Below the pieces are notes generated by a model that was not told where the DNA came from, ran no database searches, and saw only the letters and a program-made list of their open reading frames with translations. Shown here piece by piece: positions 14,401-24,157 of a DNA stretch of 64,000 nucleotides (positions are counted from its first letter, which is position 1; each line of letters starts with the position of its first letter). The position numbers were made by a program, and so were the translations under genes. Source of the DNA: Glandiceps talaboti (lineage: Eukaryota > Hemichordata > Enteropneusta > Spengelidae); assembly GCF_964340395.1 (NCBI RefSeq), contig NC_135549.1, positions 17,756,842 to 17,820,841 of the forward strand. Reading direction: 5' to 3'.

Positions 14401-16177
14401 TCGGTTTCGGGCAAACTGACGAGTATTTGTTTACTCAGTCAAATGATGTTGTTACGTTTTTATCTTCATTCAAAGTGTATATTTTGAAGAGACACGGATA
14501 TGACGACTAATGTTTAATGATTATTTTTACGTAATTTTATGAAAATAATATAGACCGGAATCGACTGTGTGTTCGAGCCTACCGCAACTCTACGGCACCA
14601 AATATTGATTAAACCAAGATATTATCAATTGTGTTTTTGTTTATATCCCTCGCAAAAGACGCGCCGTTTCTGAGCTTCAGTTCATATAATATGCTGTTTC
14701 GGCAATCTGTTTTACTGTCCCGCAAACGCGACAATGTATTTCAACATGCGAAATATATATCTCACCACAAGAGGGCAGCAGGTGGTATCAAGCTTCGAGA
14801 GAAAATTCATGGGTCACATGTTCGATTTGAAGCGTCCTGATTGGTTTATTCGATGCCATGTCCAACCCCTCTGTATTACAAGTTTAAGCAAGGAATACGT
14901 TTGAGCTCGAGCGCGCACGCCAAGCAGCGGAGCGCGTCGACGTCGCGTCATCAGCTGTCGCAAGCGCATTAAGCGTCGATTTTGCACCATGTCTATCCAT
15001 ATACTTTCTTTTTTCTTTTTTGGAGTCTTCCATATTTATATAAACTTTTTTTCTGCGATTATTATAAAAAATGTTTCATTTTTTTAAAAGACCAGAAAGT
15101 GTACAAGTACATACATATAATATTTTTAATCATTCCATTTCTGGCCTTATACCCAAAATAACAAATATGTATAGACGTGTATAATGAGTTTATCAAACTA
15201 TACTATAAATAAAGAAGTAAGTATGTAAATGTGACTCATAGCTAACTTGGGCCTTTATTACCTTTATGACATCATTATCATTTTCGAGTTTCACCAGAAT
15301 TGTTGCCTCATGCCCCTGGTTCAACTGGGACGAATTGAACAGAGTGGGCTGAGTTGGCAGAGGATGGGCCGAGATGGTGGGCCGAGTTGGCAGAGTGTGG
15401 GCCGAGTTGGCAATGAGTGGGCCAAGTTGGTGGGCCGAGTTGGCGATGGGCCGAGTTGGACGTGCACCAGTTGGAACTCGATTCTGGTCAGCATCGTGTC
15501 CTGTACATTGTACACCGTCGAGTGTCTGCAAGTAGGACTAGTAAGTAATTCATGCACATGCATGTCTTCTGTTGGGGGGGGGGGGGGCAGTGAAGTGAGT
15601 TCACAACATCTGGCAAGTATATTACACATACCTCTCGGCTGATAGTATTACTTGATTACTTTTTTTATGCATGACGCGTCACAGCTATTGTTGCCAACAC
15701 AAATACAAGAAGCCATGACATTGATTCAAGGTCAAGACGGCTAAACATGGTTCACCAAATGGTAAATATCATCTCCATTATCACATTATCAGGCAGGCCA
15801 TGGATGTTGCCTGTAACAAATTTGAAGACACGCAAACTCGCCTTCTGAACAGAATTTTGGAGCAGTGTGATCTCCGTGTGTAAATATTAGCTGCTGTATG
15901 ATGGATCTATGTATTGTGTTTAAGCATTCGTTACATGTACACGTAATAGATCTACCGCTAGGCAAATTGGGTCAAAACATTCATCGCACCGAATGAAGTT
16001 ACGCACTACCAGCCACTCTGCAATTGCAGTATTCACGCCCTACAACCTTGCATGCTGTCATTGATCTAGTGATCTGTTAAGAAAGGGGAGACAGAGTGAC
16101 TTACCAAAGGCTGCACACATGCAGCTTGTGCCGGCAAGAAGATACCGGACAGCTTCACTTTCACTCCAATCCGCCAT
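6840..16177 (-). CDS. mitochondrial carrier (SLC25 family, UCP/OGC/DIC-like), six exons, 312 aa
   Basis: Coding exons, 5' to 3': 16105-16177, 10694-10859, 9630-9769, 8533-8738, 7417-7582, 6840-7027 (939 nt including stop). Every intron has GT-AG ends and all phases join in frame. The product has the three-fold repeat of inner-membrane carriers. Odd-helix signatures PxDxxK are at residues 28-33, 136-141 and 236-241. EGxxGLY(K/R)G motifs occur once per repeat. Even-helix (F/Y)(D/E)xx(R/K) motifs are at 99-103, 199-203 and 300-304. Length and six-helix layout match the family (about 300 aa). The last repeat (NWVRIGPHTVISLFLFEQFR) matches the UCP/oxoglutarate/dicarboxylate branch, and the overall text recalls the proteins often named ucpB-like. 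The family exchanges small metabolites or protons across the inner mitochondrial membrane; the substrate cannot be told here. The start is the first ATG of a short exon in good context. Confidence 0.93.
7053..7262. repeat. imperfect 20-bp tandem array in carrier intron 5
   Basis: Alternating units of the type TCAATGTTGGAAGAGCTG and TCAATGTTGGTACTGAACTG, about ten copies. It starts about 25 bp upstream of exon 6, so it borders the acceptor region of that exon. Confidence 0.8.
7417..7582 (-). CDS. carrier exon 5 (residues 196-251)
   Basis: Acceptor TTTTACAG. Encodes the end of helix 4 (IPSYDHSKHFLL) and helix 5 (VICSFFAGFMTAATTSPVDV) with the third signature PVDVVKTR, which is the form seen in UCP-like carriers. 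It ends in phase 1 at AAAG|GTCAG. Confidence 0.92.
8329..8400. repeat. (CA)n microsatellite in carrier intron 4
   Basis: About 36 uninterrupted CA dinucleotides, preceded by CACGCGTGCG. The open frames across it are repeat artefacts. Confidence 0.95.
8533..8738 (-). CDS. carrier exon 4 (residues 127-195)
   Basis: Acceptor TTTTTTAG. Carries the second signature (ATPTDLIKVRMQAEGR), the repeat-2 matrix segment ending HHEGVKGLYRG, and the first part of helix 4 (PTVQRAAILTATQ). The donor is CAG|GTAGGG, phase 0. Confidence 0.93.
9630..9769 (-). CDS. carrier exon 3 (residues 80-127)
   Basis: Acceptor TTATGCAG. Encodes VFPSLLREGTYSTIRLGAYE and onward: helix 2 with the YEPLK motif, the intermembrane-space loop, and the start of helix 3 (KKITAGATSG). 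It ends in phase 1 at CAG|GTTTG. Confidence 0.92.
10694..10859 (-). CDS. carrier exon 2 (residues 25-80)
   Basis: Acceptor TCATTGCAG. Begins with VTNPIDVIKIRLQLEGELAA, completing the first PxDxxK signature, and ends with DEGVRGLYKG at a GG|GTAAGA donor (phase 2). It covers the end of helix 1, the matrix helix of repeat 1 and the turn before helix 2. Confidence 0.92.
11880..12480. repeat. scattered copies of an AATTTCAACTTGCCCC-type motif in carrier intron 1
   Basis: Around 11900-11970 the text repeats (CA)ATTTCAACT(C/T)G(T/C)CCCA. Around 12405-12475 the reverse complement appears as three short tandem units of GGGATGAGTTGAAATTGG(A/G)GCGAGTTGAGT. A further trace lies near 10965-11000. The motif is related to the CCAACTCGGCCCA motif at 13.0-15.5 kb. 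The remaining intron sequence holds nothing I recognise. Confidence 0.5.
12974..13016. repeat. CCAACTCGGCCCA motif cluster, plus orientation
   Basis: Three consecutive copies of (T/C)CCAACTCGGCCC separated by ATTGC or ATTAC spacers. It is followed directly by the target duplication of the nested MITE. The array resumes at 13574 in the same orientation, so the MITE appears to have landed inside one longer array. Confidence 0.75.
13026..13567. mobile_element. non-autonomous DNA element (169 bp) split by a nested insertion
   Basis: The ends read TAGTCTTGCTGCTAG and, in reverse complement, TAGTCTATCAGGTAG. Flanks CGGGATTAC and GGGGATTAC match at 8 of 9 positions, which suggests a 9-bp target duplication. 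Removing the internal 373-bp insertion (13111-13483) leaves 169 bp, the same length as the intact relative at 16440-16608. A 9-bp duplication is usual for Mutator-like elements and also seen in some Merlin-type elements; the superfamily is not settled. Confidence 0.75.
13111..13483. mobile_element. nested 373-bp inverted-repeat insertion
   Basis: Perfect 16-bp terminal inverted repeats: GTCTAGCGAATGTCAT at the left and ATGACATTCGCTAGAC at the right. It interrupts the 169-bp element, whose two halves align on either side with the uninterrupted copy at 16.4 kb. The target duplication is at most 2-3 bp and unclear. The interior has no credible coding sequence. Confidence 0.7.
13574..13660. repeat. 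CCAACTCGGCCCA motif cluster, plus orientation (continued)
   Basis: Four copies, CCAACTCGGCCCA three times and a decayed CCAATTCAGCCCA, with spacers GGTGATCG, CATGATTG and TTCAGTGATA. It is the left partner of the inverted cluster at 15345-15460. Confidence 0.75.
13890..15460. mobile_element. region between inverted arms; probable composite repeat element in carrier intron 1
   Basis: GGGCATGAGGCAACAATTCT near 13909 recurs in reverse complement near 15295, each next to a GGTTCAAC-type text. Just beyond the right copy (15345-15460) the GGGCCGAGTTGG motif occurs about six times in the opposite orientation to the clusters at 13.0 and 13.6 kb. The span is therefore bounded by inverted copies of the same motif array. 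No transposase or other open frame is seen inside (14.1-14.9 kb holds only short frames). A G-run lies at 15574. Confidence 0.45.
16105..16177 (-). CDS. carrier exon 1 (residues 1-24)
   Basis: Encodes MADWSESEAVRYLLAGTSCM and four further residues, then breaks in phase 1 at a TTTG|GTAAG donor. It carries the start of transmembrane helix 1. The short acidic N-terminus before the helix is usual for carriers, which lack a cleaved presequence. The intron that follows is 5.2 kb and full of repeats. Confidence 0.9.
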
Positions 16178-16439
16178 TTCCTGAATGTGACCCGTATGAC
16201 CCCTGACCTCGCTAACTAGGTTGAATATGCAAGGTTAACATTTCCACAACGTCAATGCACGATCATTTGAACGAATGTGCAATCTGCTTTGGATAAATAC
16301 AACATAATGCCGCAGTATTTGTTGTCAAGTTTGTTCTTGAAGAATCGATTTCGAATATAAATGCCATGTGCTGTACTTGTTGTAGGACAATCCGAACTCT
16401 TGACTATTAGTATCGTGGAGTTGTGCGCCCTCATTTGAG

Positions 16440-16608
16440 TAGTCTTGCTGCTAGACGTTCGGGCTTTCTTCGATGCTATAACTATAAGCGAACGAAGTTC
16501 GCATGTGAGGGCTTGCCCGACACTCGATGTTCCATCCTCGATAGCGTTGTTCGGCTGTGTGTCGTATTATTTTATCGGAAGGACATCCAAGGGCTAGCTG
16601 ATAGACTA
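16440..16608. mobile_element. intact 169-bp non-autonomous DNA element with 9-bp target duplication
   Basis: The ends TAGTCTTGCTGCTAG and TAGTCTATCAGCTAG (reverse complement of the right end) are flanked by the perfect 9-bp duplication TCATTTGAG at 16431-16439 and 16609-16617. The sequence matches the two halves of the split copy at 13026-13567. It lies about 250 bp upstream of the carrier start codon, so it may affect that promoter. Confidence 0.8.
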
Positions 16609-16710
16609 TCATTTGAGTTGCTTCAACTTCAAATACATTACCATCGGTCACCGTTGGATCAAAATCGAGAGCACAACACATTGTAAAAAATTGCCGACCC
16701 ATAGCATAGG

Positions 16711-17247
16711 GAGCTCAGACTCAGTTAGTTCTGTTTACAAGTACAAACAAACAAACAAAACAAAACACAATCAAATAAATAAACAAACAAACAAACAAAC
16801 AAACAGACATATAAACAAATAAACCGATAAATGAGTAGATAAATACATAAACAACAACAAAACCAACCAACCAACAAATAAACAAACAAACAAACAAATA
16901 CTACCCCATATAGTCACCTCAGATGAGACCCCTATCTCATTGGTGACTATCTGGGGGTAGTATTTGTTTGTTTATTTATTTGTTTGCTTGTTGGTTGGTT
17001 GGTTGGTTGGTTGGTTGGTTGGTTGGTTTGTTGTTTTTTATTCATGTATTTATTTACTCATTTATCAGTTTATTTGTTTATGTTTTAGTTAGTTAGTTGG
17101 TTATTTAGTTAGTTAACTAGTTAGTTAGTTAGTTAGTTAGCTAGTTAGTTGGTTATTTAGTTAGTTAACTAGTTAGTTAGTTAGTTAGTTAGCTAGTTAG
17201 TTAGTTAATTAGTTAGTTAGCCTTAGTTAGTTAGTTAGTTAGTTAGC

Positions 17248-17293
<46 letters not shown>

Positions 17294-17402
17294 GTTAGTT
17301 TGTATGTTTGTTTGTTTGTTTGTTTGTTTGTTTGTTTGTTTGTGTTTTGCTTGTTTACTTGTTTGTTTGCATTTGTAAACAAAACTTACTGAGCTTGAGC
17401 TC
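16711..17402. mobile_element. about 690-bp foldback element built of tetranucleotide arrays
   Basis: The outer ends are inverted copies: GAGCTCAGACTCAGTTAGTT then CTGTTTACAA, mirrored at the right by TTGTAAACAAAACTTACTGA then GCTTGAGCTC. Inside, AAAC/AAAT arrays on the left face GTTT/ATTT/GGTT/TTAG arrays on the right. The centre at about 16900-16965 is a hairpin in which CTACCCC..TAGTCACC pairs with GGTGACTA..GGGGTAG. Fold-back transposons have this design, with long internally repetitive inverted arms. Confidence 0.65.
17076..17345. repeat. (TTAG)n and (TTTG)n array in the right foldback arm
   Basis: Imperfect TTAG tetranucleotides with GGTTATT and AACTAG interruptions repeat in a pattern of about 80 bp, then about twelve TTTG units. 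It is a simple repeat and not a telomere unit of the TTAGGG or TTAGG kind. Confidence 0.9.
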
Positions 17403-18105
17403 TCTGTGCCCATATAGGAAGATGCGATAGGAGAAGAAATCAGAATAACATTCGAAATATGTATAATATTATATTTCTCTTTTTAAAAAAATAGTATATA
17501 GTTATATAATATGCTAATGTAGCTATTTGTAGATTTTATAGTTTGTGCTATTTTTTCTTTTTGCCTAGTCTATATAAATTACGTTATCACACTACCGTTC
17601 ATGTCTGTCAATGTTGATAGATATTTTTGCCATTCTCGCAAACCTGAGCTGTTATTTCTTCCGCGACACTGCGAACATTCTCTGAAACCAGAGCTGGTTA
17701 TTTCTTCCACGACACTGCGAAATAACTCAGTGCGGTGCGTCTTGGACGGTGCCGTAAAAGAGGCTGTGGTTTACGACGATTTGATTCTGTATGAGCTTCA
17801 CAGATTGTATGCTTGGAGATGGAATAAGCCGGAACTCAATTCCGACATCGTCCCCCCAATCCCCCGTCTTCTTTGGTGTAAGGGAACAATAAATTCCACA
17901 ATTTGTCACAGCTGTGTTTGGGGATGGTAAAAAGATTTTTTTGGCCACTGCCAAGGTTAGGGTCACAACTTTTGGACCAGATATTCATGCAGCAAATTTA
18001 AAAAAAAATCTTTGTGTGAAAAGAAGATAGTGTATTCATATTAATGATTAGCTACACAAAGCCTCTTTACTACCAAAACTTAGTTTTATTCATCATTCTT
18101 ATGGC
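17403..18105. other. intergenic, nothing recognised
   Basis: An open frame of 109 codons at 17601-17930 has no homology I recognise and no splice support. Otherwise the sequence is AT-rich without repeats. Confidence 0.4.
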
Positions 18106-18236
18106 GGAGTATTAGGGCCATTATTATGTATACCTTATTTGACTCGCCTCGACAACTTATTTGACTCGCCTCAACAACTTATTTCACTCGCCTCAACAAT
18201 TTATTTGGCTCATAATAATGGCCTTAATAATGCTCC
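18106..18236. mobile_element. 131-bp foldback element with internal 22-bp repeats
   Basis: The left arm GGAGTATTAGGGCCATTATT and onward pairs with the right arm AATAATGGCCTTAATAATGC and onward. Between them are about four tandem units of the type CTTATTTGACTCGCCTCAAC. It has no coding capacity. Confidence 0.65.
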
Positions 18237-21080
18237 ATATCATTCTACTGCCAATTTGAAGAACTCAAGTTACTTGTACATGTCCATCAACATTACCATC
18301 ACCGATGGGTGAGAAAGGGTAGGATTTCGCTAAAGTTATTTCCAGTATTACACGAATGTATTGAGAATCATATCTATGCACATTTCGTGCGTCGACTATT
18401 CGATCATAATCCATGTAAGCTTTTCTTAACATAGCCTTGAGTCCGTTTCAGACGGGGGGGGGGGGGGTACACAGCTGTTTTATTTGAATGTACTATCGTG
18501 TTCCATCACCACACATCAGGGATTTCATCTTTTTTGTTTGCTTTCGTCATAATTCACTCTATTAGAATAATTGTCTAGTTTAGACTGATTTGCGTATTAA
18601 AAGTCAGCACGGGTTAGATTTTCTCTGAGATTACCCTGTCTTTTGTATGAAATTGTTGGTGGCGTTGGAAATATTTCATTCAGTATGTCGTCTCCAACTA
18701 TTATATTCCAATGTTTTGAAAGTGCATTTGTGATATGCTGACTTTTGAAGTGAGGATTGAAAGAGGTAATGAAATTCCGTTTGATTTTAGATTTGTACAT
18801 CGTGTTCGTGAGCAATTGCAATGCAAAGTATATCCCTGTTCGGATGCTCGATTTTTGACGAGAATTTGCACTTTCTGTTTAGTAATCTTTGTTTTGTGTG
18901 TGTTTTCACAGCTAGTATCCCCGATTCTGTGAATCTAGTGTCTTTGGGATTCAAATATGTGACTCCAGTGGTTGAAAATTTAAATAATTTCTTTTTTAAA
19001 CATACAAAATGTAATGTCGGCTATCTTGGGAACGCTAGGCTTCCCATAAGCTTACCGCAGCCACAGGTTTGAGTGTAGAATTCGTCGCTGAATATAATTA
19101 AATAATATTTTTTTATATAGTTTTTTTTAGATAGCTGGTAGCTGGAAGTCTATGTCGATATCTGATGCAGTGCTACAGTAGTAACTCTAGTTACAGGCAA
19201 GGTTTGCTTATGATATAGTCACACTCTGTATGATAGCAGATACTTGAGAGGTCTATTTTAGAATGTGTCTTGGTCAGTGATGCTATATGCTAGCACGGAA
19301 ACTTGGGACTAAAGTCTGTTTACATATATATTTTAAAGAGATAAGTTTGAAAGTGCTTAATTTTGAAGGGTGGGTCATAGATTTTTCAGCCTGACCTCAG
19401 GGGAGGGAGGGAAGAATTACATAGTTTGGTACCATTCATTGGACCCGGTTTGTCTTTCCGGGTTTTTTTTTCAAATAACCTCACCACAAAACATCCGGTT
19501 TTTTTTGTTTTTGTTTTTAACTTTAAGACCATGACCAGAAACTGACTCACAGCGCGTTAACAGAACAAAGAGTTCTACCAATGAATTTACATCTAACAAA
19601 AAAAAAGTATCTTTTATTGGAAATACCTTTGATCCGTTCATTTGATCTAATGCGCCCTCTATTGAATTCTTTGTTTGCCGTCCGCGTGTGGGTAGGTTTT
19701 TTTTCTTGAAAATTTCCACGGGAGGCCGTATTTCATACTATTGTAAATGGTAAGACCGTTCAAATATCTTCAGAATATCTACATATATATCTAAATAGTT
19801 TTTTGTTTTTTTTTAGATAATCAAGCTCTGGAATTTGACATTTACATTTCACCAGTGCAGTTGGTTTAGGTAATTAACAAAAATGAATCAACGGAAAAGT
19901 AAATTTTACATGACATGCTAGCATTGTGGGTTTTTATTTGTGATTTTTCCCTTTCTCCCTAGTAGGTTTTGGGGAAATTCAAGGACGGCAAACAAAATAA
20001 TTAATTGATGGAACATAATCTTATAGGGACGGTCGCACAATGTTGCACAAGTTCAACCCCCCCCCCCCGCACTTCGCTCGTTTAGGACAAAACACCCCCC
20101 CCCCCCTTCCCCTAAACGAACGTTCACAAGTGCGACATCGACACGTTTATATATGATGGTTTGTAAACCGGTGTGAAAATTGTAGCAGTCACACCACTAT
20201 GTCAGATCGATGACAATGTAAAACATGAATCGATGGTATAATTTAAAACACATTAAAATACCATCACAAACCTAGCACTGTATATCACATTAGCATTAAA
20301 TTGTAATCAACTTATCAACACCTCAGTCGTAAAAACGGAACCTGTTATCATTAAAGGCGTGTGAGTTTTCGAAATTTGGTTAGAAGTGTGAAAAAGAAGT
20401 TCAGCTATTGCATCGACGCCAAGTCTCCTTCTGTCTCCCCCATATGCATAACGAACGACCTTGTAGTTGTATGGCATATTGTGTAACCGTCCCAAGATGC
20501 AACCAGGCTATGTGCCCACGCTACGGAAGTAGGTTTGCGCATGTGCGACAGAATACGTTTGTTTATCTGGGAGGAGCATTTGGTAAATCCGACCCAGGTA
20601 GTTTATCAACATATTAGTGGTTGTTCACACATACAGGTATTGGTTACATGTAGTTCTTGCCTAATCCAAAGAGTCCTTGTGTTTCTGCTATGTTTTTTCC
20701 GGTGCGTACGTAAGGCCAGACACCCAGTCTGGGTGAAAAACGTATTTCTATAAATATATATATAATACCCAAGAAAATTATATTTAGAGGGACCTGTTCC
20801 AACACAATCCAAGCGATTCTCCGAAATTAAAATTGCTGAATGTAGCAAAAAGGAAGTTCCATTCTAGCGAGTCAAACGCTGTTTGGAAATCAATAGCTAT
20901 CATATACCTGGGGCCTATACATCCCATGTATAAGAGAACAAGCAGAACTTACGGCACGGGGAACTGAGCAGAAAATATTTTCATACAAATTTTCACTGCC
21001 CCCCCCCCCTCCCTTCGCACTCTCCAAAAAATCCATGAGCACAAGAATGCATCCCTGAATTTGACGAAACTACACGTTAC
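18237..21080. other. intergenic, nothing firmly recognised
   Basis: G- or C-runs of 10-14 bases occur at about 18454, 20057, 20096 and 21000. Around 20057-20120 two C-runs are bounded by CGTTTAGG and CCTAAACG, a small inverted repeat. Open frames up to 83 codons show no recognisable family. Confidence 0.4.
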
Positions 21081-21087
21081 ACTAGTA

Positions 21088-21160
21088 TCGGTTACCCCGG
21101 CCTCACCACTGGGGCGGTTTCGTACGCAGATCCCCCAACGGCGAGAGTCTGGGTAACCGA
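21088..21160. mobile_element. small foldback with TCGGTTACCC ends
   Basis: TCGGTTACCC and GGGTAACCGA bound 73 bp, and the right side carries GAGAGTCTGGGTAACC. It resembles the foldback at 26447-26531, whose termini are GGTTACCTGGACTCTCG, so the two are probably one family. Confidence 0.45.
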
Positions 21161-21296
21161 GAGTACGCGTACCACTTGACTTCGATGAAAATGTGTCCAT
21201 GTAATACTATTATGTACGAGTAGGCATTAAAAATGCATGTTTGTACGTCAAAAGAGCACGTATATGAACTTAACATTATAGCCCGTACCGTCATAA

Positions 21297-21973
21297 GGGA
21301 GCCTTCAGTAATTACAGGGGGGTTGCGGGGTCACACTGTACAAATCGGTTCTCGTGAGAAGGCAATATTTTAGAAAATGGAATTAGGTGAGGGTCACATT
21401 TTACTTTGACTCATAGTATTATCTAACTTTGTACTAGATTTTTGGCATATCGCACCGCTACCACCGGTGTCACATATTCCACAAATGCTAGATCCCACTA
21501 CTGCCACCAGTGTACAGTAATATCAGAACAAATCGCTGCTTGTATTAGCTCTGGTGGAAATTTATAAGATTTTGGTGATAATGAGGTGGAGTGGGGATGT
21601 TGACATCAATCCTGACAATATCGATTACACGCACCTAGTTACTGGGAGTTCTGCCATCATGGCCTTCCGCTATGCCAATCACCTTGATCCAAGCACGAGA
21701 ATTAATTAATACAGTGCCTTCACACACAAAATCAAATTCACTGTGGTGATAGTAGTGATAACCAACCAATGTCCTTGCCTCTGGGACTTGTGTCCCTTTT
21801 CACTTTTTACTGCATTTTAACCCAATGTTTTTCAAAAAATGTTTAATAGCCAAGTTTTAGAGAAAGTCAAATAAGGGAGGGTCACTTTTTAGAAAACGGA
21901 ATCGGGAGGGTGATTTTAAGCAACAGATTGTGGTTGATTTCTCCTACCCCCATTGTAATTACTGAAGGCTCCC
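21297..21973. mobile_element. 677-bp Harbinger-like non-autonomous element
   Basis: The inverted ends GGGAGCCTTCAGTAATTACA and TGTAATTACTGAAGGCTCCC are perfect over 20 bp. They are flanked by TAA on both sides (21294-21296 and 21974-21976), the TWA-type 3-bp target duplication of PIF/Harbinger elements. The interior carries two related blocks of the form GAGGGTCAC.TTTT facing the ends, and no transposase frame. The first 100 bases of the window look like a fragment of a related element. Confidence 0.75.
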
Positions 21974-21976
21974 TAA

Positions 21977-23640
21977 ATGGTCTGATTATGCATGTATTTA
22001 TTTACATCCTCCCATGATATTACACATGTATTTGGGTTTCTTTTACTATTATGGCATATTGTTCTAACCCCTGACATTCTTCATAATGATTCAGGTGTTG
22101 ATAACCTCTCGCGAGAACTCATCAATAATTGACACTCGACGTCATCATGAATCGTCTTTCAAAAGTGAAACATGAGTATCATTAACACGTATTAACATAT
22201 TCTTGTCATATTCATAATTTTAGAATAATTTCAGCTTTGGAGACCTATTGGCAGCAAAATCAAAAGTGTTACAATGTTGACATTCAATCCCTTGAGACAT
22301 TGAAAATCCACATAAGAAACCAGGACCCAACAATGTCCATCTAAACGCCCACCACCACTCTTCAGAACCTTCAAGTTATAGTCCCTGGTAGACCGATTAT
22401 ATTATAAAAGTGAAGACTACAAGGTACTAGGTATATGTAAAATGGTTTGATTGTCGTCAGTTTCGCTAAAGTACGTCAGCTTGAACACCAGTGAATAGAA
22501 AATAATGTTTGGACAATGACAGACTGAGAGTACTAGTCCCGAAAGATTCAATAATCTAAGAAATGACGTCAAGTGGATCTACTATTGGATAAACACCCGT
22601 GGGACAAAGGAGGCAACCTTTACAATGTAATTGTTACGAGTCACACAATGGTACATAATTTTGTCAAGTAAACATTATTCTACAATTGACAAGAATACAC
22701 ATGTAAGGTCATATTGATTAATGTGACAGAGGCCTTGATGGTGGGACACGGGTTTTGATTGTGCTCCAAGAAAACACTCAAAAGAACTTTGATGTTTGGT
22801 TGCAACTAAACAGAGGAGTTCGATTGAATCGCTCTTATTGCTGCAAATCGTATAAGTCATTCAACCCAAAAGTAACATTTGAGTCCTTTGTGAGTCTTTT
22901 ACAGAATACGTGTCCTGAGAACTGGTACATCTGAGACGGCTGACCGAGCGAGTTTGAGCTTACCACCGACAATAGGTCAATGTCGCCATAGCCTAAATTC
23001 AACGTTGTAACATAATCATATATTGCAGCTCGTGCCCATGTGCGCCCTTATAGTCCGCTGTCCGGTTATTTGCGAACGTTGCTAATAATATCCATGACTT
23101 GCTAGTGATGGTAATTTAAGAGAAATCCGTCAACACCCAAGGATATCCACATGATTAGTATTTAGTAATAAGATTATATAGTATCGTATAGCCAAAGTCC
23201 TGTAGTATTGAGTGAGTATGACGACAACATCTTTGCTATAAGCAATTTGTATTGATATAATTTTCGTAGTAAGGTCAGTATTTTTTATATGTCTACCTTA
23301 TTTCCATTTTCAAACTCACAGAAAAAAAGCACTTTAAATGGATAAATTTTGAAGCTTGCATTCTTAAGATAGTGCTTAGTTACTGAAAATCACTAATTAT
23401 GCAAATAACTCGCTAACTGTAAAACCTACATTAGAAACCTTTTTAGAGCACGTGTACTTTGATATCGTCAACACGTGTACCACATTACATGAAATTTGTA
23501 ACTTGCATTCTCAAGATAGTCTAAATACTGAAAATCGTTAATCATGCAAATGGCTCATTAATATTTGTAGTATGTTTACCAAAACCTAACCATGTATTGC
23601 CATTGGCATAAATAAGACGTGTAGCTAGTTTCATTAGAAC
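21977..23640. other. intergenic, nothing recognised
   Basis: A segment near 23340-23420 (TTTGAAGCTTGCATTCTTAA) is echoed near 23490-23560 (TTTGTAACTTGCATTCTCAA) and near 9230-9260, so a diverged dispersed repeat is likely. No coding or RNA gene is seen. Confidence 0.35.
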
Positions 23641-23659
23641 AGTCTTTTAGATATCGTGT

Positions 23660-23926
23660 TCACATACATACACACATACATAGTACACACACACACACAT
23701 ACATGCATACATACATACATACATACATACATACATACATACATACATACATGCATACATACATACATACATACATATACACACATACATACATATACAC
23801 ACATACATACATACATACATACATACATACATACATACATACATACATACATACATACATACATACACACATACATACATACATACATACATACATACAT
23901 ACATACATACATACACACATACATAC

Positions 23927-23969
<43 letters not shown>

Positions 23970-23996
23970 GGCAGACAGACAGACAGACAGCAAGGC

Positions 23997-24061
<65 letters not shown>

Positions 24062-24062
24062 C
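23660..24062. repeat. compound (ACAT)n / (ACAG)n microsatellite
   Basis: About 270 bp of ACAT units with ACAC interruptions run straight into about 130 bp of ACAG units. All the open frames here (YIHT, MYVC and DRQT repeats) are artefacts of tetranucleotide repeats. Confidence 0.95.
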
Positions 24063-24157
24063 ATTTCATCACCCTTCCTACGGAAGCTAGAAAGGGAGAG
24101 TTCATATTGCTCTCCTGTAAATCTATCATATCAGGACCTGGTGAACTTTGGGTCGCT

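Noticed and set aside
17073-17295. TTAG repeats as telomere-like sequence
   Set aside because: The unit is a tetranucleotide with interruptions and sits in a foldback arm; not TTAGGG or TTAGG.
23650-24060. CRISPR-like or other spaced repeat array
   Set aside because: Pure microsatellite without spacers, and the genome is eukaryotic.
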